A stretch of 64,000 nt of DNA from Echinostoma caproni (GCA_900618425.1 UZAN01039377.1:39543-103542); one strand, 5' to 3'. Shown: positions 1-14,348, counted from the stretch's first letter. Notes: generated by a model not told the origin, from the letters alone. A program made the numbers and translations.

Positions 1-1430
1 GGAACTATGGTTAACTTCTCTTGGACTGAATTCAAGCGTTTGAACAGATTCTCTATGCTGTCCTTCTGCATAATGTGAAACGTGTTGGTTGTCATTCAAG
101 CTCAGGATAAGCACCGATATTTCAGTGGATTTCAGTGAATCGATGAAAACCAGATATACTCCGCAAGATGGTTAATAGATTTTCTGCTGTAAAAGTGTCC
201 CTAAATTTCAGCCCTGACGCTGACAGGAGAAATTTGGAGACGATTTCCACTCAAAATGATTTCCCGCATCATTCGTTAGGTATTTTTCCTGAGTGGTGAA
301 GAATGATTTGGTACTTGCAAATTGAATCATTGGATGTAGAAGTATATGCTGAGAGATCACAAAACGCCAATTTAGGAGCCATCACAATAGGTATGGCTTC
401 CTTGTTTATCATTTCTGCAACTTGTGACAAATGTACACCTAATGTGATAATACTGAAAATATATGCAATATATTTACCCAACATGTTATGCAAACGAGTA
501 ACATTAGGAGTACAAATGCGAAATGAATTGATTTATCTTATCAAAACTCATTGTTGTAAAAACTGCATTCAACTAAGCCACCTCCCAACCATATTTATAC
601 AAACTGATATACACATTAATTGAAACCTTTCTAAGCACTGAGTTCACTGTATCCATTTAATCAATGAAGAAGTTGCAAAAATGACACGATTATGAGGATT
701 AAATGAAATTTTAACATATCACGTCATTTATCTGCTTTCTGTGTTGATGAAAACGGTTTGACTAGTTTTCATTTGTAATTTTGCAATTTTGGTGTAAAGG
801 GATTTGAACAATTGAAAAATTTTGATTCCGATTATATTGGTGGAAACCATGGTGATCTGATCATTGCAGATTTTTCCGAATGGGGGTTCCGGTTCTCATC
901 CTCCCGAGGATTTAAAAGAATCTGTACAATGCCTAGACCTTGGTTGCACTCATAGCACACGGGACGTCTGATTTAGTTCGATTGTCCATAAACAATATAA
1001 AAACCATGGAAATGAACATTGTGACGGAACAAAATTCGTCTCTATATTGCATCCATAAAAGGAATGTCTGTCAATGTCCATATTTATTTTTCAAACAAAA
1101 CACCGAGATATAAATAAGCTCGTTTGCAGTTGATTGCAATCATATCAGTAGATCACAATATACATCATTAAACGGGAAAAGAATTGCTTTCGAGAGGGAG
1201 AGAAAAATGTATGGTTTGCGTTGCCGAGACCAGAACGGGCCATTTATTTTATTGACAAAGACAATAACAGCGTCATTTCCCATCTCAAACAGACATCAAT
1301 TTGATCGTAGTTGGTCAAATTTTGGTTATTTTCCTACTACGGTTATTCAGATTCGCATTTCTACTTAATGGTAAAATGTCTTTTTACTTCCTCTTTTATT
1401 TATTGAATAAGCAGATGTACAGTCAACATT
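1..1430. other. no supported gene; two short coding-like pieces
   Basis: No gene is supported here. On the minus strand an open frame from about 452 down to 269 is preceded by a good acceptor (atattttcag), and a second short frame runs off the left edge from an ATG at 71-69. Both could be exons of a gene continuing to the left, but frames of this size occur by chance at this A+T content. There is no homology I recognise. Confidence 0.3.
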
Positions 1431-1436
1431 CAAGAA

Positions 1437-1556
1437 GGGGGGGGGGTCAAACAAAGGCTGCCTGAGAAGACGGGCGGCGGTGGAGCGGTTGAATCTCGGG
1501 ACTCCCAGGTCACATGTTGGTGACCTAACCACTTGGTCACCACCAATCAATGATTA
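1437..1556 (-). repeat. decayed tRNA-like (SINE) fragment with poly-G flank
   Basis: On the minus strand the stretch reads like a tRNA-derived SINE head. It has a box A-like TGACCAAGTGGTTAGG followed about 30 bases later by a box B-like AGATTCAACC. A run of ten G on the plus strand (1437-1446) ends the segment. Both boxes deviate from consensus, so this is at best an old copy. It is locally GC-rich compared with its surroundings. Confidence 0.3.
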
Positions 1557-1803
1557 AGCCGGTTTGACATTAGCTCTGTTTCCAAGTGGAATTTATTGGT
1601 TTGATTGGTTTGATTTATATCTAATTGTGCCTCCTCCCTTCTATTCAGACTAAGATAAATCAGCAATCTCAATACACTTCGTAATTATAGCACATTAGCC
1701 TTTTCAAGGCACACGCTTTAACAGCTGATTTTAATTTCCGATCGCTTTGTGATTGATCCAGATAAAAAAGACCTCCGGAATCCATGAACCAGTTTAGTTT
1801 TTA

Positions 1804-4182
1804 TTAAATTGATCTGATTTCACCGAAATGTATGTTAAAACAAGGCTCTTTATTCCTCGAAAAATTTGCGATGCCATCCAGCCTAAAAGTGTTTTTGTGT
1901 TTGAACTGAATTACAGCGATAATGATTTTTCTAGCCGCGGACATCAACCTCGTGATTTGATTCGAGTGGCTGTTATTACTCTCTGTGTGAACTTTATTAG
2001 TCCCTGATTCCGGCAAGTTAGGTTGTGATGCGTTTTACGCGGCATAGGAACACAGCAACAAGTCAATTATAAAAGACAAAAAGCAACTTGAATTATGGAA
2101 TAAACTGGACTGTCAGTTCAGAGCTGTCAATGTGACGTCGTTGGTGTCCTCTCTTTGGGTTTATCATTTCTAGGATTGCCGATCTACTCACCATTTCACT
2201 GCATTGAAATTCATCTCGATATTGAAATTCGAGAGGTTTTGCATAAATGACGTCAAAAGAATTTGTGTTTCAGGGACACACTGAGTATCCTAAGGACTTA
2301 AAGAAGGGTCACTATTAAAGCAAATAAATAGAACAAAAAATCAGCGGTTTTTTTCATTCTCTTCCAATCTGGCGTAAATAGATAAAGCTCCACAACACTT
2401 TCAGTGAATATGTAGAAACAATAACACTATTCAACAACGCTTTTGATTTTCATTGGATGGAATTATAAAAGGGTAATTCATTGTATAACTTCTCTTTATA
2501 ACACCCATATGAGCAGAATTGAGGCACTGTTGGATGTTTATTAAACATTATCAATGAATTCGCCCACTGAGGTGTTCGTAGTTCTAATCAGCATAGGAGA
2601 GAAGGCCAGTTCTTAACATCTGATCAACAGAACCGGTTTTCTCCGTTAATCATACCTCAATAAGACATTAGTTGGCTTCATTTTGTCTCTGCTTTTGTGT
2701 TTCTGTGCTTTACCGCGAAAGTTTTACGCGGGATAAAACAGCTGTGTCCCAAATCGTGGATAAACGTGGCAAGATAAAACCTAATTGTGAATTCAGTTCT
2801 AAATTACTTAGTTGCTCGCAAGAAATTTATACAAAATACAAAAAATATAAAATGAATATAAATTGAACACAAGTCAGGAACCGAGCACTTTTCGCTCTAC
2901 AGATAGTCCCGATCGAGATATCAAATAAGCTCACAGACCGACCTGCTCTAGTGCAACACTGTTCAAAAGAAATACCGAGATTGGCGGTATTCCGTCTCAA
3001 AGCAAAATAAGTCCACATCGCATCCTGCAACAGATCAATGGTTACAAACGGTTTCACAGGCGGATAAAACTGTATGAATAACAGTCAACTGTTTAACCGA
3101 AAAAGTGAACCTAATTCTTTTAGACAGAAGTAACGAGAATAGTTTGGACTGTGAACTTTTATATATGAGCATTATCAATACCTGTGTGGAAGGTATCGTT
3201 TAGAGAAAAATAAATTTGTAGGGTGATTTTCCCAATAAACTTCGGTAAACCAACGGGTTTCATCAGATGTGAATGGAGAAAATGACCTGTGAGTCATTCA
3301 ATGGAAATTATTTTGTTCACCTGTTCCTCTAGAAGAAAAGATACCGGTCGTTGTGAATACTTGAAATGGAAAAGCAATGTAGGTGACAAAAACAAAACTT
3401 TTAAACGATGTCATAAATATGTCTGAGCTAAAATTGAAAATGGTGGCAGGCTATACGGTTTACACTGTGTGCATACTGCTCCAGTATTTTTCATATTCGT
3501 GCAGGCGTATTTACTCTTTCGAGCCAAACTTTGCAAATCTGAATCCCGGTGAACTTGCGGAAGAGTTCTCTTATCACGTTTCTTTTTCACAATCCCGACA
3601 ATAAACTAGTCGTCATCAACCTTCTACTAGTCTGTCCTTGTTGAGTGTTTTGAATGTTTTATGAGACTTTCCATTTATTACTTCGTGCTTCCTGGACTCA
3701 ATTTCCTTGCGTTTAATACTCTATTAAGCAATGGGACTTGATATGCATGGGCTGAGTTTTTTCCTCTCCTAACCGAGATGAATGAATGAGTGCTTTTCCT
3801 GAGCAACCATCTGAACGGAAATTGAAGTTCATTGTCTACAGATGAAAGATAAGTTAAATCCTTTGCTGTTAAACGGTACATCTGTTTGAACTCCGCAGGC
3901 ATAATCATCAGCTCACTACCATCGACCGATTAAGGGGAAAGAAACCTCAAAGCAGAACCCAGTAGACTACAAACTTTTGAAACAAAAGGTTTACAAATCC
4001 GGGTTACAAATCCCAGTTATCTCCTTCCAAAAGTGCATGAACATCGCTCATCAATAAAAACAGTATTTGCAGCAAAATAATTTTTACTGGTGAGGATTCT
4101 ATTAAGCGAAGACTCTTTACCAACTTCAGTTGATTTGTTTGCTCAGCTTTAGCGGTCCAGTCTTCAGAAGACAGAGAAGTGA
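1804..4182 (-). CDS. candidate exon chain, unknown protein
   Basis: This is a possible 3' end of a minus-strand gene, read as four exons: 4182-4008, 3915-3774, 3024 to about 2945, and 2003-1804. The first two join in phase (phase 2 at a TT|gtaacc donor), and the third follows in phase 0 after an ATCTCG|gttagg donor with a good gttgcag acceptor. The last exon ends at a TAA that overlaps AATAAA at about 1800-1805. The encoded peptide begins with the motif SLSSEDW and contains FKQMYRLTAKDL and MWTYFALRR. I recognise no domain. The donors are weak and frames of this size can be chance, so this remains a hypothesis. Confidence 0.22.
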
Positions 4183-4189
4183 CTTAATT

Positions 4190-7100
4190 CACTGATTACT
4201 CTGTTGATAGATTCATCTTCATTAAAAATACCCATCCATGAGAATACGTGTAGATGATCAAAACGTCTAGTGGATTGTGCTCATATTTGCTACACTGTGT
4301 TTTGATGTTTTCTGTTAGTTAGCCTCATGAAAAGAAAATGTTTAGCAATAAATCAAGTGTAGTACGAAACAATTGGAGAAATTTCGCATGATTGTGCATA
4401 TGTACGACGAATTTATCAAAATATTTTACCCGAGTGAAAAATTCGATATTGCTAGTTACTATTTAATAACATTTTTAAATTACGCGGTCGATCAGATATT
4501 TTAGAATTTTTCGCAACCATCAGCCTATTTACACAATCAGCATTAAATAATACATAGCACCTTGTTGTATGCACTATGGAAATTTTTTTCAACAGCTTGC
4601 GATGGTACAACTTAAAAAATAGGAAACATTAGTCATTGAAAAAATGTAAAAATGTAAGTATTCAGACTGTGGCTACGGCAACTAGAACGCGAAGTTGCAC
4701 AGATGTTTGGATTAACTACCATCATTGAATAAATATCCAGTGTTCTTAAAAAGAATGGGCGTTGAAAGAGTTATTTTTTCACAAATAGGTACTGGAAAAT
4801 TAATCCATCTGTCTGATATTCACTTATATTCCTACAAACAGAAATTGTTTGTATGTGTACAACATACAAAGGAACACAAATTCAACTGATTTCTGTTGAT
4901 TTATCAATGAATATTTAATCACCTATGATGCGACGAACTGCACTTCCTGACGGCTGAGTTTACTTTTACGCTGCAAAATACAGAATAGGTGGATAAAATT
5001 TCCCAAACGCACCTCCAAAACAAGAAGAGCTTTTGTATCATCTCAGTCAAGCCGTATGTCACTTGAAGTTGTTTTACCCAAAAATTGAGTATTTATTTCT
5101 TGTCAACACAAAACATTATTGGTGTATTTGAAAAAAAATCAGGTGTTTGAGGTTGACCGCTGGTGCTAGATTTTGGAAGATGAATTACCTTTTTGATAAA
5201 TAACGCAACGTGTGTAATCCCACTTCACATTTTGTAAAGATCGGCCAAATGAACGACGTACTCGACTTTGTGCAAAGCACGTTCTGCTTGCTCAGCAACT
5301 AGGTCACACAACCAGTACCACATAAGTTCGGATCTGAGCATAGTTTACCTTTTAAAATCTGACAGTATGACCCAAAAAGGTGTTATGTTTGAAGGTGATC
5401 ATAGTAAAAAATATTACAAAATAAATTTAATGAAATTACGTAATTTAGCGGCCTAATGTCAATTCTGTCAATTTCGCATGAGTTCGTAGTTTGGGTGGCC
5501 AAACCACGTGTACCACACACGCGTCTGCGCCAGTACAACTCTGACCTAAGTAAATGAAAGAACCGACATTAATCACTGTTCAGATGAACTGATTGCATAG
5601 CNTAGCTATATCAACAATTTTTTCCTGTCAATTTTAGAGATTTTCGAATAACCTTTGAAAGCACGTTCAATCACTTTGCGTGTTTTGAATGATACCTTGG
5701 GGCTCATCACACTATTTGACAATCTGCATTTTCACGACCGCATTCAAGTAAGGAAACTAATAGAACCCAAAGTAAATGCAAAAACACAGGGTTCAGTCGG
5801 AATCGAGCAATACACTATGTTTAACGATAGTTCATTCAACTTTGCTACCAAATGCACTTTGAAGCATTATTTCGTGTGATGACGAACGGCGATTCTCAGA
5901 GTTAACTATCAATAGTATTGCATAAATTCGCCATGTTTATTCTAGATGGTTTTGTAGAGAAAAATAAAGCCATCGGTTCGCAATGACAGCAAACCGTAAC
6001 AAACAACTGTCACTCATTGGAACAACGCCTGAAGTAATGAAGCTTTTACACGAGTGCTGTTAGGGATATGAAGAATGCAATGCAGTTTCTAATTCTGTGA
6101 GAATTGGTAACTTTACCTGGAACGTGTCCCTTGGCATTTTCATGAAAACAGTTTTTCTGAGAAATGCAAGCCAGTTCTTATCGGAAACGGGATTTATCAG
6201 ATAGGAATATGTTTGGTATTTCCATTACAAAATGAACAAGACTTCTATCTAAAATACCATATACCGGTAATGAACAGAAATGTATAATCCATTTGAAGCC
6301 TAACTGCTCTTTAAAATACCACATGCAAGTAAAAGTAAAGTAACAATAATATTTGGGCGGAGGAGTGGTAGTGATGATCGAACGCCCCACGATGGTTTCA
6401 TTTATTCAAATTTAGGATAACTGCAGCAGCTGACTGCCAGAGACGCGAATGGAGTGAGTATCAATTATTCATTCGAAATACGTAGCCCTGGGATTCATTT
6501 GTAATACGCTTACATTTTAAAAAATCCGGGCAGCAGTAATTATAATAAAGCCTTTTGCTAAGAGATGAGCACGTGAGAAATGATTTAATGCAGTACGGGG
6601 CTTAGGGATGGCAATACTATATATGGTTATTTTGATCCGTCTCATTAGACATGTAATGTACTCTTAATATAAAACATAATTTATGGTAAAAATACAAGGA
6701 AAACGAAAAGTGATTGCTCAAGTCAAGATTAGTTTTTACTCATTACGGTGGTTGATCATGAAAGTCATTCATTGTGATTATCGACACAAAGTAAAAGACC
6801 GCTATTTCTTTCGAGCTCATCAAAGGTGCTCATTAATTCTTTCTACTAGTCAAAATTCATACCGTAAACTTTCGGATTGATAGTTGAACCCTGAGATATG
6901 AGACAGTTATGATCTTTTAAAAAGTGAGACCCACACCGGAGCAGTACTAACTACAGACGTTTATGTCTATGGCCGCAAACAATCTTTAGCATCGTATTTC
7001 TTGCCAGCGTTGGTTGTATCTTCCAAGTGGACATAAATATGCGACCGATCAGTGCTCTAATGTACCGGCACACAAAATATGTGGTTTCTGGGTTTATATG

Positions 7101-7680
7101 GTATCATCCTAAAGGTCGTGTGGTTGAATCAATCTACATAAAATTAAATCTCTCTGCTGTGTCGCTTTCAGTCAGCCTTATATTCACTAACTGCTATTTG
7201 AATGACTTACTTTGTGTATGGTGAATGTATACTGATAGAAAATATGAGAACAATACTGATCCAAACTGATCAAAGGTGCACCTAGGAAAGTCATCATTCT
7301 TCACAACTGCGGAAAAGGCCCGGGTGCAATTGATGGTTCGGGTTAAAAGAACGTAGAATAACGATTAATAATGGTAAAACCGTTAGTGAAAACTATGAAA
7401 CGATAAAGTTTTTCTCACCGAAATGCTCAGCAGTTGAGTAAAGCTATCTTTAACACTTTGGGTTTATTTGAAATTCAATTTGTACTATCCATTGGGAAAA
7501 CAAATCGTTTTCTATACTGAACTTCTAAGGTTGGTATACATCGAGAAAAATGCTGAGAAAAGCAAATATCAGGAAACAACTTCACTCGTAAGAATTCCTC
7601 GAAACGTCTTGGCTCGAATAAATAACTGATAAAAAAGCTGGCAGACCACGGAATAAAACTATTACTTTGGATTGGTCCAC
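4190..7680. other. no supported gene
   Basis: I see no convincing gene, repeat or RNA here. A minus-strand frame around 5340-5238 (motif LVAEQAERALHKVEY) and a plus-strand frame ending at a CAA|gtaagg donor near 5750 look mildly coding but stand alone. There is one ambiguous base near 5602. The rest is A+T-rich and apparently non-coding. Confidence 0.4.
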
Positions 7681-7689
7681 GCTCAGTAT

Positions 7690-7770
7690 CCTCGATGGGA
7701 ATCAAATCCAAAGGTGAAACCTGCAACGTGCCCTGCCTGCCGAACCATTACGCCACAATGATGTAAAACG
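7690..7770 (-). repeat. tRNA-derived SINE head
   Basis: The minus strand carries a clean RNA polymerase III box A, TGGCGTAATGG (plus coordinates 7745-7755). About 37 bases downstream is a box B-like GGATTTGATTCCC (7697-7709). This is the usual layout of a tRNA-derived SINE head. The intervening sequence does not fold into a good tRNA by eye, so a functional tRNA gene is unlikely. An 80-codon minus-strand frame (7475-7726) begins inside this head and runs downstream; it is probably read-through of the element body. Confidence 0.45.
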
Positions 7771-7771
7771 T

Positions 7772-10700
7772 CAATGATATGATTGTGGCCACGTGGATGA
7801 GCTGGTGGAGTGTACGCTATACAAACCGTAAGCAGCGGTAAAGCTTGGGTTTGAATCAAACTGAGAAAATCTGTATTTTGGCACATCAAACGTCGGACAA
7901 TCGATTGGTAATTTTAGTTGCACAATGTCTTTGATGAAAAGTATCCGTCACTCACGTGGCAATTCACATACTAACTTCAGAGAGGGATCATGGTTTCGAA
8001 TATGCATACTTTGTACCACTCGTTCTTAAAACCGATAAAAGAACAATCAAGTTGAGTATTAGGAATAGGATTTAATCATTATTTTAAAAGTTGTTCAAGT
8101 AAAGGGTTATTCGGATCTTTGTTTTTCTGGGGTTCACTGTGGGAACTCGAATGTACCCATAGCATAAACTAATGTGAAATCCAATCAATAGAAATGGGGC
8201 AAAAGAAGAAGAACTAATTGAAATAAATGAAAAGATGTGTTTTAAAGAAACAATAAGGAAAAAGAGACACATTATGAGTGAGCCTTTGTAAAAGTGAAAA
8301 TATTTCAACCTTTCACATAAACTTCATTTTTCAACTGTATTCAAAAGATGTGTCTATTTTTGATGGAACAACTTGTGACATATTTCAGATTTTAGTCTGT
8401 GCTAATCATAAAATGATTTTAAAGCCAAAAGATCTATACTTTTCTGAGGAATGCATCAAACAGCAACCTACCATCAGTTACTATATGGAACTCAACTTAT
8501 TCGGCAATTCGTGTTGTAAAACTGTCCATTCAAGTAAACAAGTTAAATTGTTTTGAGCACACAGTATTCAAGTAAATTTTTCATCACAGCTATCGAAGTA
8601 AAAAAAAATAATTTCCTTTTCTGCCTGTTTGTAAGCTTGGCTGTTTGTTTGCAAACGTTTTATTACCATTTGAGGTTACATGTTCAGTACTTGTAGAGTG
8701 GAGAAGCATTTTATTTACAAAGTCGTTTCTAATGTATTTATGAATTAAATATGTAACATAGGAAAAGTGGTGGAAAACAATGATCCCATTCAAATGTTAA
8801 CCTTCTCGTTAGTTACAAGTATAAGTGAGGGAATCAGATTGTTTATAGGACATTTTTCGTTGTGTTTAGAAAAATAAATTAACTTGCAAAGCTGATAACT
8901 CCACTTTAGTCAGTTCGACGTTTCCAATCATTTACAGGAGAGTGCGATTTTCAAAAGTGAGTCGAACGCAAGACCTCNTTACTGTGTGTGAACGTCGGAA
9001 GTAGATGAAACTGTTTAATTCATCCAACAGTGACTAAGCGAAACCGGTCATAGGAGGCTGATTGCAAGTGACTGACCGCGCCTATCTGGAATCTTTAGTC
9101 TTTGTAATTTATAACACAGTACCATACAAAACTAATTATGGCTGCCCGTTCCAAGGGGTAGGCGCCGGTACAATTTGTTTAGGGAATGAATTAAATCGCA
9201 ATGCAGCCTGGCCTTTTTGTACTACCATTTTATTTGTTCACTACGAACGGGAGGAATCAGGTTGATTGAAGATGTATGCAACGTATATTCTTGTCAATTG
9301 ACAGTACGAAAGATATCGTTACAAATAAGTTTAGGAATTGGCGAGATCAGTTTGACTAATAAAATACAAGTGAGGGAACGGTTTTAGTCATTATTTAGGT
9401 GCAAAACTCAAGTATTTGCATCACTGCAGTTGCAAGGGAACTCGTATACAACACGTGAGGTACTAAGGTCAATAAAACTCAGTAAAAATAAAATTTTACA
9501 CAACTAATGGTCTACACAATGCGAACCCCAGGAAACATACGTGTTTGATTGAAGACAGAGTTCGCATTATGACGGATGCAGTTAAAATATGGTTTACTTA
9601 TCAACGGGGAACTAAGTAACTTTGATTGCCTATCAGTCCCAGTGGGCTCTACTTTGTGGTACAGTTGTCTGCAGTGTTCACTTAGCGACATCCAGAATCT
9701 AAAAGGACTTACCTTTTTAATTTTTCCTTCTGACGATCGATGATATTTGAACCTACCACGTACGTCGTAAAAATGTTCTCAACTATATGCGTTTTTACGC
9801 TAGTTAAGTAAAATTAGGGAACTAAACAGTACGATCAAAGTGTTGATCATTTTGGACGATATACAAATAAAACATTTAAGAACTGCATTTTCAAAGATGA
9901 ACCGAATTGACAGTTTTTGTTTCCAACTTACGATTAGTAGTAGTAAGTAGTGTGGGGTACACATCATACATTGTGTCTGACAGTCCTTCAGACTGTATCT
10001 TCTGGAAAAATACTCAGTTCATCCAGCCAAACATCAACTATAGTTTCCGTCCAAATGAAGCTGAATCCAGTCTGTAAGGCAAACTCCGGGGCTGAAATTC
10101 TGAAATTACAATGAGAACCTGATCTAAATGAAGACTTTGACTGGAGTTTACAAGCTTAACCTTATCTTCCATCAAAACTAGATTTAGAAAATAACACATA
10201 AAAATTGACATGGACCGTTTTACGTTAATAGAAACCATGGCAGCTGTTTGCACTGATGATAAAGTATTTGTCAGTGAGCTTGCTTTATGCTTGCGTTGAT
10301 TCCGTTTTAATATTTATTTGAATGAATGGCCATTCAGGTGTTGTGTCGCAAACGAAAATGTGACTGGTCACGTAATACACCCAAACATTTTAATCTGGGC
10401 TCCAAAGGTTTTTCACCTTCGTCACTAGGAATCATTGGAATAGCTTGTGTCGTACATAAAAACCTGCAATCTTTCATTCTATATAGTAAATGCCCTCAAA
10501 GTCCAGCGTTAGAAACTACGGATTAGAAAAAACAACGATCACACAGTTATGTTTTGATGTGTGAACAGTTTGGAAAATATTGGTTTTTTACTTAATTATA
10601 TCTACTGTTAAACAGACGTGATTGAAAAATATAGTCAATAATCAGTGGTTATCTTTAGTTTTCTTAACTACCGGAATGCAGAATTGATACAATTTAGGAC

Positions 10701-13090
10701 AATACCGAGTATAGCAAATAGGTTTTCTACTTTCAAAATATGGACAGCTATGGCAATGGCATTATGCATATATATATTTGGTTTATTCGGATAACAAATT
10801 TCCCAGTGGAACTGCTTGTTTAACTGTTTTATTTTACCGGTTTGACTACCGATTGAAATAACAATAGTAATCGTCCTTGATCATTCAGTCAGGCGTTTAA
10901 ATCGAAAATGAGTGAAGGACAATGAGCAATAGACCTGAAACCGAAAAGCGATTGAGGATAGGGTGACGCATTCGCCGAAACAATGAATTACTACAAAATC
11001 GCGAGTGTGATTGGAAAATGATCGCTATAAAAAGAAAGGGTCTTTGGCGAGGGTTGTTTGCACACAATAAATATAAAGAAAGCGCAGCATCCGTAAGATA
11101 GAAAACTATTCTTATAGACAGATACGAAGTGCTTTTACAACTAAACACCCCAGTTTTCAAAGAGAACAGATTAAGTATAGGTGAAAAGATCGATAGAATA
11201 TAAAAGCTACACGCTTGAGTTTCAGTAAAAAAAATAATTTTGAGGCAGTTATAGGTGTCAATTGATTGTGGTACTTCTCATGTCACGTGGTTACTATTAA
11301 ACTCGATTAAATAAGATGAAATCATTGTGGTTTACGATGCACTGATCTGCTTCAATTGATGGATAAAGATGGGCCGAAAATCATCTTCTCCAGTTTTCAG
11401 AATCCATTGTCATGTGATCCAATAACCGTTGGCAGTTTGTTCATGGTGCAAATACCATATATTTCGACGCAGAATTTCTAATTTACATTATACACAGTAT
11501 ATACAAAATAGGTACAGAGTTCACCACGGACGTGAAATCTCGTTATGTACGTATATGAACGTTCATCGGGCAAAGATCTTAGGAGTCAATATTAATTTGC
11601 ATTCAGGAAGCGGAGCATACACGTTCTAGCTAAACGACGCTGTACAAAGATTTTTCCGTTGATAACCGGCACTCGTTACGTTGCATTTCTCGACATTTCT
11701 AAGTGTGCCATATTGGTCATCAGACCCCCTGTTTCTACTTTTAGATATCAGCGACAATAATGAAACCCCGCGAAGCGTATCATAACGACGTTATCAGTCT
11801 CATATCTGCCCATACAACCAAAAATAGGACATCAATAAAACACTCATCTGACTGCAAGTCAAGTTAGAACGTGCATTTTAATCCCCTTCGGTCAACCCAT
11901 CATCAGTTCATTTGTTGATAGACAGTTGTTTTTATGTTTTTCCCGCTCACTGACTATACTTGTTCACACGTTTGTCTGGTGGAAACCCCGACAAACGGAT
12001 ACTACTTCCTGTTGTTTTTGTTAGTCGTGGCCTCTGTCCAACTGAGTGGAAGCATCTACTTGTCATTCACGTGATCAGTGTCTCAATAAAACAGTGAACA
12101 CCCAGAGACATAAGCATCAACGACAACTAAATGACGATAGCGCTGATCAATCAGGTATATCGTTGATATTATTATTTATTTAACCCGCTTGAAAACACTC
12201 CAGTTGTCATTCCAAACGGACACCAGTTGTTTTTCATTTCAGACCACCAAATATGAGCAAAACCCCTATTCTTTTAATTGGCCTAAAATAAATATTCTAG
12301 TGTTTAACAGGAGGAATGGAGAAATTAACTGATAGTTCCATTTCTTTATATAGATTCATTAACCTAAAGTGATTTTATCAAGTCCCAAATGAGTAATTGT
12401 AGCCAAATGTTATTCTGTATTGAGTGTTTTGACCAAACACCTTTGCCATGAATTCGGCAAACATGTGAATGTGTTTACCCCAGGCTAACCCATACTTCAC
12501 TGCGTATGTGCACAGCTCCAGTGATATCGATGGAGATGTGAACAAATATACAATGCATCCAAATATCTTAACCTGCGGTCCATCGGTTCTTCTACCGTAT
12601 AGACTGAAATCATTGAAACAATTTCTGTCATGAGTCGATAAACTACAATTCTGGATTTAATATGACAAGTAAGGTTTACACCGACGATTAGTATTCACAA
12701 ACAAAAAAGTTTTCGGAGAAAGCTCCTGATGGAACAACACTGAGAAATGTTATTCCAAAGTTTGGTTCGTCTTTATGCTGCCCGTGTTAATCAAAACATT
12801 TGGATGTAATTATTTGATCGCCAAAATTCTAGTTCCGCCCCAAGATAAAGATATTCTCCGAACGCCTATGAAGGGTTTTCAAATCTGTGGACGAAAAACG
12901 ATGCTCGCAATACCCATTACATGAATTTATCCTCAAAACTGGATAAATGCTTTAGGTGACAGGAGTTTATTGCAGGTGATGCATAATGTTTGCTCAATTT
13001 CCATACCTAAGATAAGTTTGCTTCAAACGTTTGTTTTAATAGGGAGGTGCTAAAGTACTTGAGGTTTATACACATTTTAGTATAACATAC
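7772..13090. other. no supported gene; scattered weak exon candidates
   Basis: No gene is supported. Two spots are worth recording. One is a plus-strand frame, 8348-8533, with a pyrimidine-rich acceptor and a TTCAA|gtaaac donor (61 codons, phase 1 to phase 1, Cys-rich). The other is a minus-strand frame, 10177-10038, after a tctaaatctag acceptor and ending in a stop, with a possible upstream exon at 10463. None has recognisable homology, and each is within chance expectation. There is one ambiguous base near 8979. Confidence 0.35.
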
Positions 13091-13592
13091 TTCCTGTAAC
13101 ATTTGCGTAAAAGACAATTTGGTGTGCGTTAAATTTCAAGCACGTTTCCCTTCGTGAAATTGAATTTCTTTCCACGCACATCACTTATGGATAGTCTCAG
13201 TGGATAAATATTAATACGAATAATGTGAAATATTTTTATTTTTTTAATGATGCAATTAATTAATTTTGTCTTCCTCAAAAATATCTCTTCGATGTGCCAC
13301 TTCAAAAGTAGCGATTCAAAGACTGAGAGACACGCAATGCACCGAATTGACGTGTTGGGCCAGATGTGAATCTCATCAAGATTTGCGAGACCCAATTGTT
13401 TCACAATTCCAATCGGAAAACACTGAGTGAAAACATCGCATATATTTTTATTAAAACACTCGTAGTATTATCATCATCAACCGCAATATTCTTTACGCAT
13501 TTGAACCCAGATGCAAAATGATATAACTGTCTGTGTTGTTCCATTTCAAGAGACAAAGTAGCAAGCAGAGTTAGACAGAGCACGATGTTTAC
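13091..13592 (-). CDS. candidate three-exon chain, unknown protein
   Basis: Three minus-strand frames can be joined in phase. They are 13592-13497 (32 codons, donor TGC|gtaaag), 13422-13218 (68 codons plus one base, acceptor tcactcag) and 13183-13091 (30 codons, donor GGAA|gtatgt). The intron between the second and third is only 34 bases; introns this short are known in flatworms. The middle exon contains IVKQLGLANLDEIHIW. I recognise no family, and start and stop codons are not included. Because many GT/AG choices exist in A+T-rich DNA, phase agreement alone is weak support. Confidence 0.23.
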
Positions 13593-13997
13593 CTATTCTC
13601 CGGAAGTGAATGAAAGCGAGTCTGGTGCAACATCACCACCTTATCAGCTTCCAATCAGTTTATATTTATTCCTGTTGTCACAGCAACCACCTAAGTTTCA
13701 AGTTGAAAAACGGATGCTATTTAACGATAGAAAGCATTAAATTGAAAACATTCATTGGATGTTTTTATTATTCTATTTGTCCATTTTAAGTATTCCTGTT
13801 TTTTATTTAGCTTTTTCATCGTATTGTTATCTAGAATTTCGTGAGCCTTTGAGAACAGATTTTGACACTGTGCGGATATGAATTGCACTTTGAAACCACT
13901 CCGACAGGCAGCTCATCGTACATCGCTTAGGCACGGAGAAGAGGTTTTTCTGAACGAGCCCACAACACACACTACCATTATGATTAGACGCGTCAAG

Positions 13998-14348
13998 TCA
14001 TAAATAAACTTTGGATAGATTTTCGCACGACATTTGTATGGGAAATATGATATCGTGCATTTTGGTGTTTTGCCACTCGTCAAGATGACCAAAAACAGGG
14101 TTGTTTTTACGAGAGGTGCACGGTATTTTTCCCGGAAAACGACTAATGATAGACAGAGGACGAAAAAGTACACATCTGTTCGCGTTGTAAAAATTATGAA
14201 ACTGCAGTTGATTTTCGTCGCAAACCTCTGAGAAGAAGTATTTCTCTTCGAAAACCAGTGTCAAAGGTTTCTGAGTAGTTAAACTGCACGTTGCAAACAA
14301 CAAGAATAGAAATGAAAATGCGGGGATTGCCGTCAACCAGAAATCCAT
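13998..14348 (-). CDS. hypothetical secreted peptide ORF
   Basis: This is a 116-codon uninterrupted frame with an ATG start on the minus strand. The N-terminus looks like a signal peptide: MDFW, then a hydrophobic core rich in F and L (about residues 4-22), then an ATCS cleavage-like site. The remainder has three Cys and no motif I know. No promoter, intron or polyadenylation signal is evident. A few frames of this length are expected by chance in the window, so the signal peptide-like start is the only real argument for a gene. Confidence 0.27.
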   Translation of the reverse strand: MDFWLTAIPAFSFLFLLFATCSLTTQKPLTLVFEEKYFFSEVCDENQLQFHNFYNANRCVLFRPLSIISRFPGKIPCTSRKNNPVFGHLDEWQNTKMHDIIFPIQMSCENLSKVYL

